Below are positions 10,335 through 22,146 of a stretch of 64,000 nt of DNA, in pieces; positions within the stretch are counted from its first letter, which is position 1; each line of letters begins with the position of its first letter. Under the pieces are notes generated by a model. It did no database searches. It worked only from the letters and a program-made list of their open reading frames with translations, and was not told where the DNA came from. This DNA is from Morchella semilibera (lineage: Eukaryota; Ascomycota; Pezizomycetes; Pezizales; Morchellaceae): NCBI GenBank assembly GCA_009192285.1, contig CM018606.1:2532081-2596080 (forward strand). The letters run 5' to 3'. Made by a program: the position numbers and the translations under genes.

Positions 10335-11840
10335 GTTACTACCTACACGATTTCCTACTCGGTCGGGAGGCGTTCTTAATTATTATTATCTTATATAAAA
10401 TTGCGTTTACATAGATCGGACTGGGATGTTTCGGTGTTCTTTCTTTTCTCACACCTCATACGTATACCTTCATTCATTCCTTGACGTGTTTAACATAAAA
10501 CACACTCTTTCAAACATTTTTTACTTCTTTGTTTATAAATTTATTTTATTTTATTTTATTTTTTGTCCTCAAAATCAAGCTCAAGTCGAAGTGCATCTCT
10601 CACTTACATTATATGCTGCTGGCCAATACAATTAATGATTAACAGCGATCCGCTGCTGGCTAGCTGTCAAAATTGTAGAGTAGCGAAACCATCCCGCAGA
10701 TGAAATTGGGGCACTGTCTTACTTTATCACCCACATGAGATCATGCCCCTGATTATCACCCGTTCTTGGCAAGCACAGACCCGGCTCAGCCCGATCTCCT
10801 GTATGGATGGTAATCATTTCGGTGTGCTATTTTTATATGACGAACAGTGCTCTACGTTCTGGGGGTTTTGCGGGGATATGGTCTACTACATAAGGGGTAT
10901 GGATTCATAGGTGATTGAGGTTCTCGTGGTTGGTTGTACACATCTGCTCGGGTCCCTATCGGGGGTAAGGTCGCTCTCCTGCTATCATTTTACTTTCCTA
11001 CCAGTGATATATCTAGAGAGCCTCACCAGTTTATCATTGGCCATGGGTCAGTTGGCTGTACGCGTGGGTCAGTGAGTGATTTAAATATAAAACTTTAAGA
11101 TTATCGTGGACTAAATATAAGCTGAGTTGTCGTATAATTTAATTACCTATGACTTTCACCATACCCCGAGCTCAGTACTTCTATGCCTATGCTGAGCCTA
11201 AAGCGCTTTGGGGTAACGTCCTAATCTGATCGACATACCGCTCGAGCTCTCTGAAATTTACATGTCGCTACGTCAATAACCCTAACCCATTAATCACGAG
11301 CCCTTCTTGCAAGGAAGGGAAATTGAGTAGCCATGAGAGTCTTCGGCTCTAAGGGCATACGACATGGTTACGGATAGTGTCGTGGGCCAGTGTCGTGCCT
11401 AGTGTAGTGTATATTACTATACTATTGTAACGGACCTCTTTGGAAGAAACACCCGATGTGAGACTTATTCATAACCTCGACTCGACTGCATCATGATTGC
11501 CAGTCCCTATCAACTCCAGTTTCAACTTCACACCATATGTGGTAACATAGATACGATGAACACGTCTTACCTACATGTATATTACTCCAGTCTACTTGCT
11601 TATGTAACCATTTGACTGAACATGTGGCTTGGGTTTGTGTACATGTAGTGAGTACAAGTGATTTCGAGACTTTGTCTATCACAAACTCCCAGACCAGGGT
11701 TAGGGTTTCTCAACAGACTTCCGACTTTCTGGTATTAACTCACATGACTAAGAAGTCTCGAGATTTTCGAAACGAGAATGATAAAAATAAGATAAGGAAC
11801 TGTCCAAGTCTCGTCTCGTCTTGTCTCGTGCCCATCACTA

Positions 11841-11899
11841 TTCGTGCTTCCTGTTCTGAACTATTTAACTCAATAGTTCAGAACGTCAGGAAGCACGAA
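11841..11899. repeat. Long perfect-stem inverted repeat (hairpin)
   Basis: The arm TTCGTGCTTCCTG plus TTCTGAACTA pairs with TAGTTCAGAA plus CAGGAAGCACGAA. The stem is 23 base pairs with a 3-base bulge (CGT) on the right arm and a 10-base loop. No terminator context is visible, since no gene ends here. Confidence 0.85.
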
Positions 11900-12342
11900 G
11901 TTGGTAATTAAACCATATTCTGTGCATATCGGATCTTCGTGTTTCTGTTGCACCACCAGTGTTGCTACGTGGGTAAAGTTTTCAATTAATAGGGTGCCAT
12001 GACGCGTGTTAGAAATCGAGTGATTGATGGTGATTCAAATTGGAATTACCCGTCCGGTCTCATAGTCTAAAGTTTGGTGATGAATTTCTTGTTTATGTGT
12101 GGGATTTGGGGTAACGCTGTTTCTCTCGGGGCTGCTTGCACTATCAATACCAAATCCAGTAACGCGTTTTTTTCGTCTTAAGGGTCGAGTGATATTTCAT
12201 GTATAAATAAAATTCTAATCCGGTAATGGGGGGGGGATAGTACTCTCACCTATAGCTACATACTTTCTTTGTCTTATGAAATTCTCCTACATACAGTATT
12301 AAAGATATTGTGTGCCAGTAATAGCTGCATTGCCGGATAGTA

Positions 12343-12516
12343 CAGTCGAGTCTCTCTATATATAAGGGTACGTCGGGACCAAAGATTGGTACCCTTATAG
12401 GGCGCTTGCCCTTATATCCAGAGTTTTGTGTGAGTAAAGCCCACAAGGACCGTGAACACATACCCTTACAGGGCGATTATTCCAATAGGGGATACCTTTG
12501 TAGGGAAATTGGACTG
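12343..12516. mobile_element. Miniature inverted-repeat element, pogo-like ends, TA target sites
   Basis: The left end CAGTCGAGTCTCTCTATATA and the right end on the other strand CAGTCCAATTTCCCTACAAA are both flanked by TA. Internal words ACCCTTATAGGGC, GCCCTTATAT and ACCCTTACAGGGC repeat in both orientations. The CAGTCGA..CTCTATA start resembles ends of pogo/Tigger-like DNA transposons. It is 174 bp with no transposase frame, so non-autonomous. Confidence 0.7.
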
Positions 12517-13312
12517 TATACCGCAAAAATGTAGGCTCTGTTTAGATCCCCCCCCCCGGGGATTATTTTTCAATAACTGAGAATAAACAAAATTCATAAA
12601 TCAATAGAGAGAGACAATATATAAACCAATCCATTTGGCCATCAAGCTAGGTACAAGAAAGATGGTTAACATATAATGGCTTAGCGTCAGAATATTAAGA
12701 GTATTTTGACTTTAGCATAAAAATCTCATGTGATTAAGAAAAAAAGATGGCAATTATGAGAAACGGCCTCGAATATCAAAGTAAGAGATGTGGGGGTGAC
12801 TGTGTGGTTTTATCGCCCGTGAGCCACTTCAAAGCTCACCTCTTCCACCTCTGGAGCTGGTTGTCTTTTCAGGGTTTACTGCAATTCATAATGCAGACTC
12901 TATTTATTGTGGCTTTACATATTTTTCTTTCTACAGAAATCGCTGATAAATTGGGAGGTCCAACTGGCCAAACGGATCGAGCCTCAACTACGCTCTACAT
13001 AGTTAATTATGCCGTATAGCTCGCCGGATATAGAGTGGCCTTCGGATTGATAATAGCAGCAATATCTTAAGTAGCTCTGGTGACTTTTATTGGAGAAAAT
13101 GAGGCTATGGTTAGTTGGAGGTGTATACTAATGGGGTAGCTGCAGTCCATTCATGCTGTCTGATATATAAGGGTTAGGGTTATGTCGACATAGAAAAGCT
13201 CCCACGATTCCCGACTGGATAAAAGACTGGATCATGCGTATTAGGATTGATATTGTCAATTTCAACCAAGGCCACGTAACTACTGGTACATATAGGCAGT
13301 CTTCAAAACTTC

Positions 13313-13433
13313 ATATTCACTGGGTATTGACGGCCGCGTTGACGGGCAGGGACTGTTTGGCCGATAAGAAAAGATAAACTGGGCTTGATTGTCTGGTGGC
13401 CAGTATCTATCACAATGTCCTCGTGAACGACAG
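13313..13433. mobile_element. Decayed relative of the element at 8150-8276
   Basis: The left side has TTCACTGGGTATTGACGG and the right end is GTGAACGACAG followed by TA, as in the 8150 element. The left terminal CTGTCG and the second 17-mer copies are eroded. No coding frame. Confidence 0.65.
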
Positions 13434-15577
13434 TAACGGCGCTATATATAGCGTAGCTGGATCGACGAACAGGCGGGGAAAGGCCAAGGCTCGCTTGATG
13501 TGGTTGCGATGTCTCTTCCGCCCGGGAAAAGAACCCCTTCTCTAGAACGTAGCCAGTACCATGATTTCTTTTTTCCCACCGGCCAGGTATCTATCAGCCG
13601 ATTCTCCGGGAGAGAAATACCGGTAAATTGAAACTGAGACTTCCTTTTACATACCAGCTTAGCCATTTATCATGTTTGGGACGGTATGTACCAATACTGT
13701 TACATACATACTAATTGAAACCTCACGACCGTGATCGACCACCCCAGCTTCTTCCACACACCCAAACACACACACAGTTATAAGGTCTCACCCCCACCCA
13801 CTCTCTCCCATTACCTCTCATATCACCTACCTAGTATGTACCTGCGACCGCGAGTTGCTACATGAATACTTGTGTCATAATTATATAGGCGGGTTATTGA
13901 AAACTACATGTAGTATCCACCATGTAGGTCCAAGTTTCAACCCACCAGTTAACTTTCATTGGTTAATTTCCTTTCCTCCTTACTATGTGGTGGGAGTTAA
14001 CTCGGCCCTGTCCCCTAACTCTGGTTTCTTCTCCTTCCTTTTTTTTCCCTTTTTTTTTTTTTCCTTTAATGAGAAGAGTGCCAACTAACTGACTATAACG
14101 TCCCTGTCGCTCCCGACCAATCAACTTTCAAAAGGTTCTCATCTAGCGACTGCTGCTGCACACAGACGGCACAAATTTTAGCGCCGCAGTATACTTACCA
14201 CGAACCATATTCATATAACAGGAGAAAAAAAAGTGGGTATGTAGCCTTTTACTGATATCAGGGTATCTAGTGTCTCCGATTCGATGGAAGTTAATCAATC
14301 AACCGCTACATCCTTAATACTGGGCTAGCGACTGAGAAGTAGCCTACCTACTCTGCTTTAACGGAAACTCATCTGCCCGAGAAACTTGCATCGGCAGATT
14401 CAAAATTATGCATCTATGTAATGTAGGAAAAGTAGATGGCATTCCCGAACCTGAGTTAGCAGGCGAATATTCCGTATCGGGGCCGAAATTTTTTCAGAAC
14501 GGGCCGGGATGTTTGAATCACACACAGACTGACGATTTATAATTTGTGATGTGTCGTTCGAGGGCGGTCAATCGCGCTCGTTCCTGTGTTGGATTATTAT
14601 TATTTGCCACGATTCTGAGCCATTCTGCTGGAAGTTCCTTGTGTCTTACATCGAACTATCGTCGGGCCAAATATCGACTGAGCAACTAGGTCATTTGTCT
14701 TGATCTAGTGTGCTCAGAGATTGAGAACCCTGGGACAATGTGTCTGAGGCTCGGTTAGGGTTGATACATGTATGTGCGCCACTCTTTTTTACACAAAGGA
14801 CAATTATGAGTTAGATCGGTGAACTTTGCATGGCACATGTAAAGCGTTTTATGAGAGTCATTTGGCCAATCCCTGTTTTTTTTTTTCCTTTCAAATTTTG
14901 AGTAAATACATGTATTTAGATTCTGAGGTTATTGGCCAAAATATCGTTCGGTCTGGAGTCACTGTTTAAAGAGTAAGCCGATACATGTATGTGTAGGTAC
15001 ATACATTGACCTAGCAAGTGCGCACAAAAACGACAAAATTTGCCCACGTATATACATGTACTTACCATGCATACACGTTCCGAGGTTAAAACGTGCTTTC
15101 TTTCATTATGGGTAAGTACATGTATTGCTCTATTGGCCACAAACAATTAACAGAGGGAGTTCTAGCAAGTATACATGTATCTCTTCTACTTTAGACCCAG
15201 CCGCGTTTAAGCAGAAGCTTTTAATTTTTGAAACGAATCCGGCTGCTCACGTGGCGCGTGAATCTAACACCCCCACTCGATCTGATCTCAATAGGTTTGA
15301 TCCCTCCTATATTTCGCTTACCCTGAATGCATAGGCGCGGGGTAAGCCGTTAGGTGGTGGTTGTAGTTCTGGTGGTGGTAAAATTAAGCTGCTAGCCTAG
15401 AGGATATAAAGCTTCTATCACACCTCTCCTGAACTGTCATAAATCACACACCAGCCGCAAACCAACCAACTAGCCAGCCAGCCAACCAATCCCCCCAGGC
15501 GTATAAACATATAAGTTTTCTCACGACTACCCGAACATCCAGGCTTTCTTAATCCACACACACAAAGAAAAAAAAAA

Positions 15578-17215
15578 ATGACTGACACCAACGACGGTTA
15601 TATCACTGTCGATGATGTAAGTACTGGTATTGTTAGGAGAGCTGCTATCGACTTGTACCAGTTCTAACCCTCATTTTTAGGCCAATGACTCGGCATTCGA
15701 CTCGTTAGCTGAATCGTGAGTTGCCATCCATCACTTACCAAATAGATGACACGAATTAAATGTGGTAAATAATTACAGTGAGATTTCTACCGAGTCGCTT
15801 GCATCTTCAATCTATGAGTAAGCTACTTTTATGTCTTTGTCTTGGGCCCCTCTTCTTTGGGGAGCAGAGGGTGACCTAACACCATATCCGCAGATATCGT
15901 TTTGAGAATGGTCGGAGATATCACGCATACAAGGATGGGTGAGTTTCTTTTTTCCTTTTTAGGGGCAGAGCAGTGTTCAGGGCGGCCTACTACATTGGAA
16001 AACCGCCCATAGTCACAGGGCTTGGTTGGTTATGTGCGATAACCCCGGGGACCGAAACTCCAGATTTCTGTTTTGGTCAAACAAACATTTATGCAAAGTC
16101 AAGATGGAAATAGCTGACATGGAACTCGGATGATAGAAAATACTTGGCCCCCAACGATGAGGTGCCCTCTGTCCTTGCTTACTCTTGTACTGCTTGAGTC
16201 ACTAATATATCAACAACAACAGATCGAACAAGACCGTCTAGATATTCTCCACCATATATGTCTTCTGATGTTGAAGGGGAAGCTACATATCGCTCCTATC
16301 GAAGAGGACCCACAATTAATATTGGATATCGGTACTGGAACTGGTATATGGGCGATTGATGTTGGCGAGAAATACCCTTCTGCGAAAGTCATTGGGACAG
16401 ATCTTAGCCCTATCCAGCCTAACTGGTAAGACGAAAACCCTCAACATAATCCTATCATGCGAGCGCGGGGAACTAACTCATTTTTATAGGGTGCCACCAA
16501 ACGTCGAGTTCCAAATCGATGACGCCGAGCAGGATTGGACATGGCCCAAAAACCACTTCGACCTGGTCCATATACGGCATCTTAACGGTGCTATCAAGGA
16601 CTGGAACTTCCTCTTGAAGGAGGCATTCAGAACAACCAAGCCCGGTGGTTGGATCGATGTTACTGAGTATGACTTCCACCTCTACAGTGATGATGGCACA
16701 TACCACAAGAACCTCAGCATGTACAAGTACTACGATCTCGTCAATAAAGCTGCTGATCAGTCGGGTATGTTCTCGTTTCTCTCCTTTCTTCCATGCATAC
16801 TAATGTAATCCTGTATCATAGGTCGCCCGTTCGGAATCGCACCTCATATCGCACCAATACTTGAGGCGTCCGGGTTCGAAGATATCCAATTGAAGATGCT
16901 AAAAATGCCACTTGGAACTTGGCCCGCGGATCCGAAGTTGAAAGAGATTGGCGCATTCTTCATGTTAGCTGGAGAGACCGGGTTTGAGGCATTGGGAATG
17001 GCCTACTTAACAAGAGTGCTTGGAATGCCGGTTGACGATGTCAATGAGCTAGTAAGAGATAGTAAGAAGGAGATGAAGAACAAGAAGATTCACCCTTACG
17101 CCAGACAGTAAGTTATATTTCTGCTGTGGATTATTGTGGAATTTTCTAACGAGATCATAGGTACTTCTACTGCGCACGAAAGCCGTTGAGCAGCAGCAGC
17201 AGCAGCGACGAATAA
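15578..17215 (+). CDS. LaeA-like SAM-dependent methyltransferase
   Basis: Class I SAM methyltransferase of the large fungal LaeA/TAM-domain family. Nine exons: 15578-15616, 15681-15715, 15779-15817, 15894-15938, 16137-16161, 16223-16425, 16490-16764, 16822-17107, 17161-17215, giving 333 residues. Early residues give the family hallmark YRFENGRRYHAYKDG and KYLAPNDE..EQDRLDILHH. SAM-binding motif I is ILDIGTGTGIWAIDVG (residues about 94-108), followed by [20 protein letters not shown]. Post-motif parts are DLVHIRHLNGAIKDW and TKPGGWIDVTEYD. The C-terminus is RKPL plus six Ser from an AGC run. Family members include LaeA, a regulator of secondary metabolism, but most paralogs have unknown substrates, and nothing here marks this one as LaeA itself. 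It converges on the oxidoreductase at 17510-18841. Many small exons make alternative splicing possible. Confidence 0.88.
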
Positions 17216-17509
17216 ACATATCTTCACTTTTTCCCTTTTTTTCCCCTTTTTTTTCCCCTTTTTTCCTTTTTTTTTTTTCGTTTTGGTTTCTGTTATGTAT
17301 TCTTATTTGTACGATGCATACCAATTACCTACTAGCGAGCGAGCGGGTGTTGTCAATATCGAACCATCGAAAGCTGGGTCCGGCATAATAAAATGAACGC
17401 CATGCCGTGTAATGACAATCTTTCACGGTGCTATATATGAAAAAGTACAAAAAAAAAGCCATACACAAACACGTGCATACAAAGGTTTTTGTGCAAAAAG
17501 AAAAAGACG

Positions 17510-18841
17510 TTATAACTTGGCCGTGTCCTCCGGCGCAATCCTCACAACCAGCTTCCCAAATTGTCTCCCTTCCTTCATATCCTCAAAGAGAGGCTCAAGG
17601 CTGTTGATTGAGATACCATCTACCACTTTGGAGATGACTGGTCTAAGCTGTTTATCGCGGACAAATTCAACCATATCTCCGAATTCCTTACGGGAGCCCA
17701 TAGTCGAGCCGAGCATGTCGATGTTCTTTAGCACAGCTGGCATCGTAAAGGGGGTCTGGGGACCAAGTGTCATCCCGTATGAAACAATCTTGCCACCGCG
17801 TTTAAGCAATGGTACAGTTCGTGCTATCCACTCGCATAACCTGCATTAGCCAAAAGTGCACCAAACTGCACTGCAGCCCCACCCTATCATTATCTTCACC
17901 ACCTGCCTGGGCAAAAGGAAAGAAAGAAAACCCACCAGCAATATCTCCCCCTGCACCGTCGATAACCACGTCAAAATACGGCCTATTTCTGGGTAACAAG
18001 CCTTTGAGATCCTTTTCCCACGCCGCACCCTTATAACTCACCCCCGCGCTCGCTCCGAGTTCCTTCGCGGTGGCCAGCTTATCCTCCGAACCGCTAGTCA
18101 CAAATACCACTGCACCCTTCGCGCAGCAGAATGCGAGAGCCATCAGTGCAACACCCCCCGCCGATACCCGTGATGAGCACGTTCTGACCGGCCTGAACTT
18201 GACCCTTCGTGAAGACCGCGCGGAAGGCGGTAAGCCCGCACAGTGGGAGTGCAGCCGATTCGACAGCATCGAGGTGGAGAGGTGCTTCCTCCACTTCAGA
18301 AAGGGGAACGTTGATGTACTCCTGTAGGGTACCCGTAGGCACATGTTTGGTTCCGCCGAGAATGGCATAGGTGTCGCTTTCAGGGCCCGCCGGATCAGAG
18401 TCCCAGCCTCGACCTGGTGCGAGGACGACACGTTTTCCAAGCCAGGAAGAGGGCACGGAACCACCAATGGAGGTGATTATTCCGGCGCCATCAGCAAGGA
18501 GAGGAATTGAATCGAAGGAGATGCCGGGATAGAGATGTTGACGGATGAAGTGGTCGCGGTGGTTTAGGGCGGCTGCAAGAACCTTTACCGTGACTTCTGT
18601 GGGTTTTGGATTCAGGGTAGGAAGGTCGATGAGTTTGAGCCTGTATATTAGGTTGTAAGTAGTGGTCTCACAATATTTTTTCTTTAAGGAGGGGGGAAAG
18701 GAGCAATACAAGTATCATAGGAAGCCTTGAGGGAAATGACTTGTAGCTAGTGCCATATTTGGGGGATGGGGGGAGGGTTACATACGGGTAGTAAACCTTT
18801 CCAGGCTTCCCCTCAACTTTTTCAATAGTGATAGCTTTCAT
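17510..18841 (-). CDS. Medium-chain alcohol dehydrogenase / quinone-oxidoreductase-like protein, frameshifted
   Basis: NAD(P)H-dependent MDR-superfamily oxidoreductase. Exons in transcript order: 18786-18841, 17932-18640, 17510-17840, about 364 residues once one base is discounted. The start is MKAITIEKVEGKPGKVYYP. The N-terminal GroES-like part contains LNHRDHFIRQHLYPG, LLADGAGIITSIG and PGRGWDSDP. The cofactor fold starts at NVLITGIGGG. There the frame breaks: a run of six G (18155-18160 on the + strand as C) is one base too long, and with five the frame continues as VALMALAFCCAKGA. Further on are FDVVIDGAGGDI and LLKRGGKIVSYGMTLGPQTP. The structural-zinc Cys cluster is absent, as in zinc-independent members. 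Intron 17841-17931 uses donor GTTTTC, which is weak. The substrate is unknown. The break is probably a sequencing error because everything after it is well conserved. Confidence 0.8.
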
Positions 18842-20878
18842 TACTAAAATAGATAGTCTCTTTTTTCTTCTTCTATGAAACTGGACTGGCTTAGAGCTGG
18901 TTGGAGGCTGTCGAGAATTGACGGCGCTCCCTTTTGTTTCTTTCAATTCTTTAATTTTTTACTAAGGTCACACAGTGACCGGACCGAGGTAGTACGCAGA
19001 TGGCGTCATTTGGAAGTGCGGTGGGGCAAGCCTCGGCGCTCAGCTTGCTTACATGTATACATTCAGCAGTTACATAAGTACAAGTACCTTTCATATAATA
19101 CATGTATATACTTAAGTACATGTACTTAGTACGTATTAAGTACACAGTGAATAAACCAAGAAAAAAGACCATGATCGTGATGAAAGATCTATCGCCCATC
19201 ATCATCGCCCATCTCTCGAGCTCTTTTCATGCCGCGGTGCCGGTATGCAATGTATATATCTCTAAAATTTAAAAGGTAGAATTTCTAGAGCAACCCAGTC
19301 AGTTGGTTTTATTCCGTGCATACCCGTTGCTCACTCTGGTTCTTTTTTTCCCCGTCTTCTTCAATTATCGGTCACAGAGTACCAATTATTTGGCCCATAT
19401 CCTTCCTGGTGTTATTTCTATTGGTTACTACATTATGTACTCCCCTACTAGTACAAGCATAAATACCACCAACCAACTGGGCTAGGGTTAAAAGCCACCA
19501 ACAACGTGGTCCGGGTCAGGTCCAATCCGTTAATTTCATCTACCGGATCTCCCTTATCATCCCCACATCGCAATCTCACTTTCCCACTTGCTGATGTTGA
19601 CGTAAAATCAAAATGCAATATGCCGGGTAGGTGATGAATTTTCCCGAGAGAACCCGGTTAACTGACAGCACATGTTCCGTATCTGAATGCCTCTCTCTAG
19701 CTCTCCATATCCTTCTCCCTGTTGGTAGGTACGATAGGTTGCTATGTATTCAGATAGGAAACGTTGGTTATCGGGATCGATGAGACAAGTGCAAGGAGGT
19801 GCAGAGACATAAGGGAGGGGAAGTGAAGTAACGGAGTTAGATTCACCGAGATGCCAGCAGAAATTGTGAGTTTACCGTCTCATTTTCGCTCCTGCATGCA
19901 ATTGTACGCAATGTTACGTCAATGTCAAGCATTACTTACATGTAGTTACATACATATAGACAAAAAAAATGTAGATACAGTTCTCTGCTCCACCACTGCA
20001 AAAAGACGCCATGAGTTGTCTGCCTACTAATCTACTGGCGCCGTGGCTAGTTGGTGTAAAATATTTATTGTAACTTGGTGAATCTCCGATTGCATCTCGT
20101 AAAATCGATAACCGACGGACATGGAGTGTCATCAGGCCTAGGGGGAGAGCTCTAGAAGTAGGGTTTCGGAGTAATAACTATGTAATATCCCAGGTTCTGT
20201 TAATCTTGTATCGCAATTATTACACATGTACTGCAGATACCTGGGCTAACGGACCCCGCTGACGACCCCGCTAACAGCACACCCTCCTCCTAAACACATG
20301 AGAGAAACCCCACCTTCAGAAAATCATTCAAAAGCTTCCTCCTGGAGCTTCATGGGGCTGTTGTTGTTGACATCAAAGTCTTTGAAAAACCTGAGTCATC
20401 AGAGCCTGTGTTGCCCCCCCATAAGATAGTATCTCTAAATTGAGAACGCAATAGCAGAGCCTCTACAGAGCCGCACCTTAATTAAACGCCACCAATCAAG
20501 TCAAGGTACGTAAGCTCACCGTTATCTGATCTGACCGTTTTCCTACATCTTTGCCGTAGCTCACACTCCATTCAATTTTCCGTCTCCTTTTCTTCTTCTG
20601 TGCTTCATCATTGGTTGTTCATCATTCCTTATAAAAAAGAAAATGCCCTGCTTGTGCAGCCCCCTTGGTATACAGCTAAGTTCATTTTAAACCCTGGCAA
20701 AGAGAAAACTTTTTTGGCTCTTGGCATGAGCTATGTATTTATATGCCACAAATACCTCTACTCTTTCAAGAGCATCTCTCTTGTTAGCAATCCACAGCTT
20801 GGAAGCTTACTTTTTCTTTCTTTCTCTTTAGAGCTCAATCTTCAGATCCTTCCTACCAGCTCCCGTCAAATTCGCAAA
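18842..20878. other. Spacer between oxidoreductase and inositol monophosphatase
   Basis: About 2 kb, holding the promoter of the minus-strand oxidoreductase on the left and of the phosphatase on the right. TACATGTA palindromes occur near 19050-19130 and 19937. The phosphatase frame stays open upstream of its start to 20600, but the conserved protein begins at 20879. No other gene is recognised. Confidence 0.5.
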
Positions 20879-22146
20879 ATGGCAGACGAAATCAATCATC
20901 AAGAGGTTCACGACTTTCTCATTGAGGTTGCTCACCTCGCTGGAGATATGATTACCAACGCCAACCCTCTAGTCAGCACAACTTTAACCAAAAAGAATTG
21001 TAAGTTCTTTATCTCGGCTTGCTCAATTGACTCTTCACGGTTGCTCACACTAGAATTTTAGCTGCCGATTTGGTTACAGAAACTGACCAAGCCGTTGAAA
21101 AATTTGTCCTTGGAAAGCTCAAGGAGAGATATCCTACTTACGAGTATGTTTCCATTCAAAATTTACGAGTGAAGCTTGCTGACAACGTTTAGCTTTCTTG
21201 GGGAGGAAAGCTATGTCCCTGGAAAGAAGCTCACAGATAAACCCACTTTTATCTGTGATCCCATTGATGGGACGGTCAACTTTGTAAGTACTCATTTAGC
21301 GAAGAATCCATTTAATTTCAAGAGACTTTTTGTTCGTGCTAATCATGTGATGTTTTGCAGGTTCACACATTCCCAAATGTGTGCATTTCTCTAGCTCTTT
21401 GCGTTTACAAGATGCCAGTCGTCGGTGTTGTTTACAATCCGTATACCACCCACATGTAAGATTCCAACAAAAAATCTTCTGGGTTTTTCCCTACACTTTT
21501 TTCTAATGCCACATCACAGGTACACCGCTATCAAGAACCAAGGCTCATACCTTAGCATGCCTGTTCGTTCTAATGGTGCCACTAATGGTGCTTCCCCTAC
21601 CCCCATAAAATCCGTCTTCCGCGTAAAACATACCCATCACCACTTGAGGGACTTTCAAAGGCACTTGTAGCCATTGAATGGGGCAGCGATCGTCAGGGTC
21701 ATAATTGGAAAATCAAATACGAAACCTTCGCCAAACTTGCTGCTGGTCCTGAAGAAGGTGGCAAAATGGTGCACTCTCTCAGGAGCATGGGATCTGCTGC
21801 CTTGAACTTCTGTGCTGTTGCTGCTGGAAACATTGACTTGTATTGGGTACGTTTCTTTTTCTTTATGACTCCACTATTTCCATTACGGACACACTCTTTT
21901 TTTGCTTTTTTTTCGTTAGCTGATGTGAGGCAGGAGGGTGGATGCTGGGCGTGGGATGTCGCTGCTGGCTGGCTTATTCTCACCGAAGCCGGCGGTCTCG
22001 TGGTTGACACCAACCCTGGTGGATGGACTCCAGCAGTTGATGGTCGTAGGTATATGGCCGTTCGTGCCGCACCAAGCGGCCAGAAAGAAATCATTGAAGA
22101 GTTCTGGAAAATTGTTCCGAAGGGTGGATATGATTACTCTGTGTAA
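20879..22146 (+). CDS. Inositol monophosphatase, with one apparent frameshift
   Basis: Mg-dependent phosphatase that releases myo-inositol from inositol phosphates; cytosolic. Exons 20879-20999, 21062-21143, 21193-21283, 21361-21455, 21520-21846, 21934-22146, about 309 residues. Metal and substrate motifs are in the usual places: DLVTETDQAVE, FLGEES (residues 69-74), DPIDGTVNF (90-98, the same numbering as the animal enzyme), GSAALNFCAVAAG, and CWAWDVAAGWLILTEAGG. Inside exon 5 the frame shifts near 21598-21604: one C seems to be missing from a run of five, after which KIRLPRKTYPSPLEGLSKAL and VAIEWGSDR read normally. All catalytic motifs on both sides are intact, so a sequencing error is more likely than a dead gene. 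The Met at 20879 is chosen because family homology begins there. Confidence 0.85.

Larger units (their letters stand above)
10335..15577. other. Long gene-free region
   Basis: No gene is recognised over 5.2 kb. Contents are a 23-bp-stem hairpin at 11841-11899, miniature elements at 12343-12516 and 13313-13433, TACATGTA palindromes (about 11570, 11640, 13905, 14765-15175), a CA microsatellite near 13765 and T-runs near 14040 and 14880. A tiny two-exon frame could be drawn at 12747-13019 but lacks support (see findings). Confidence 0.5.

Noticed and set aside
15578-18841. Secondary-metabolite gene cluster around the LaeA-like methyltransferase and oxidoreductase
   Set aside because: There is no backbone synthase, transporter or regulator nearby, and the two genes converge and are flanked by long spacers.
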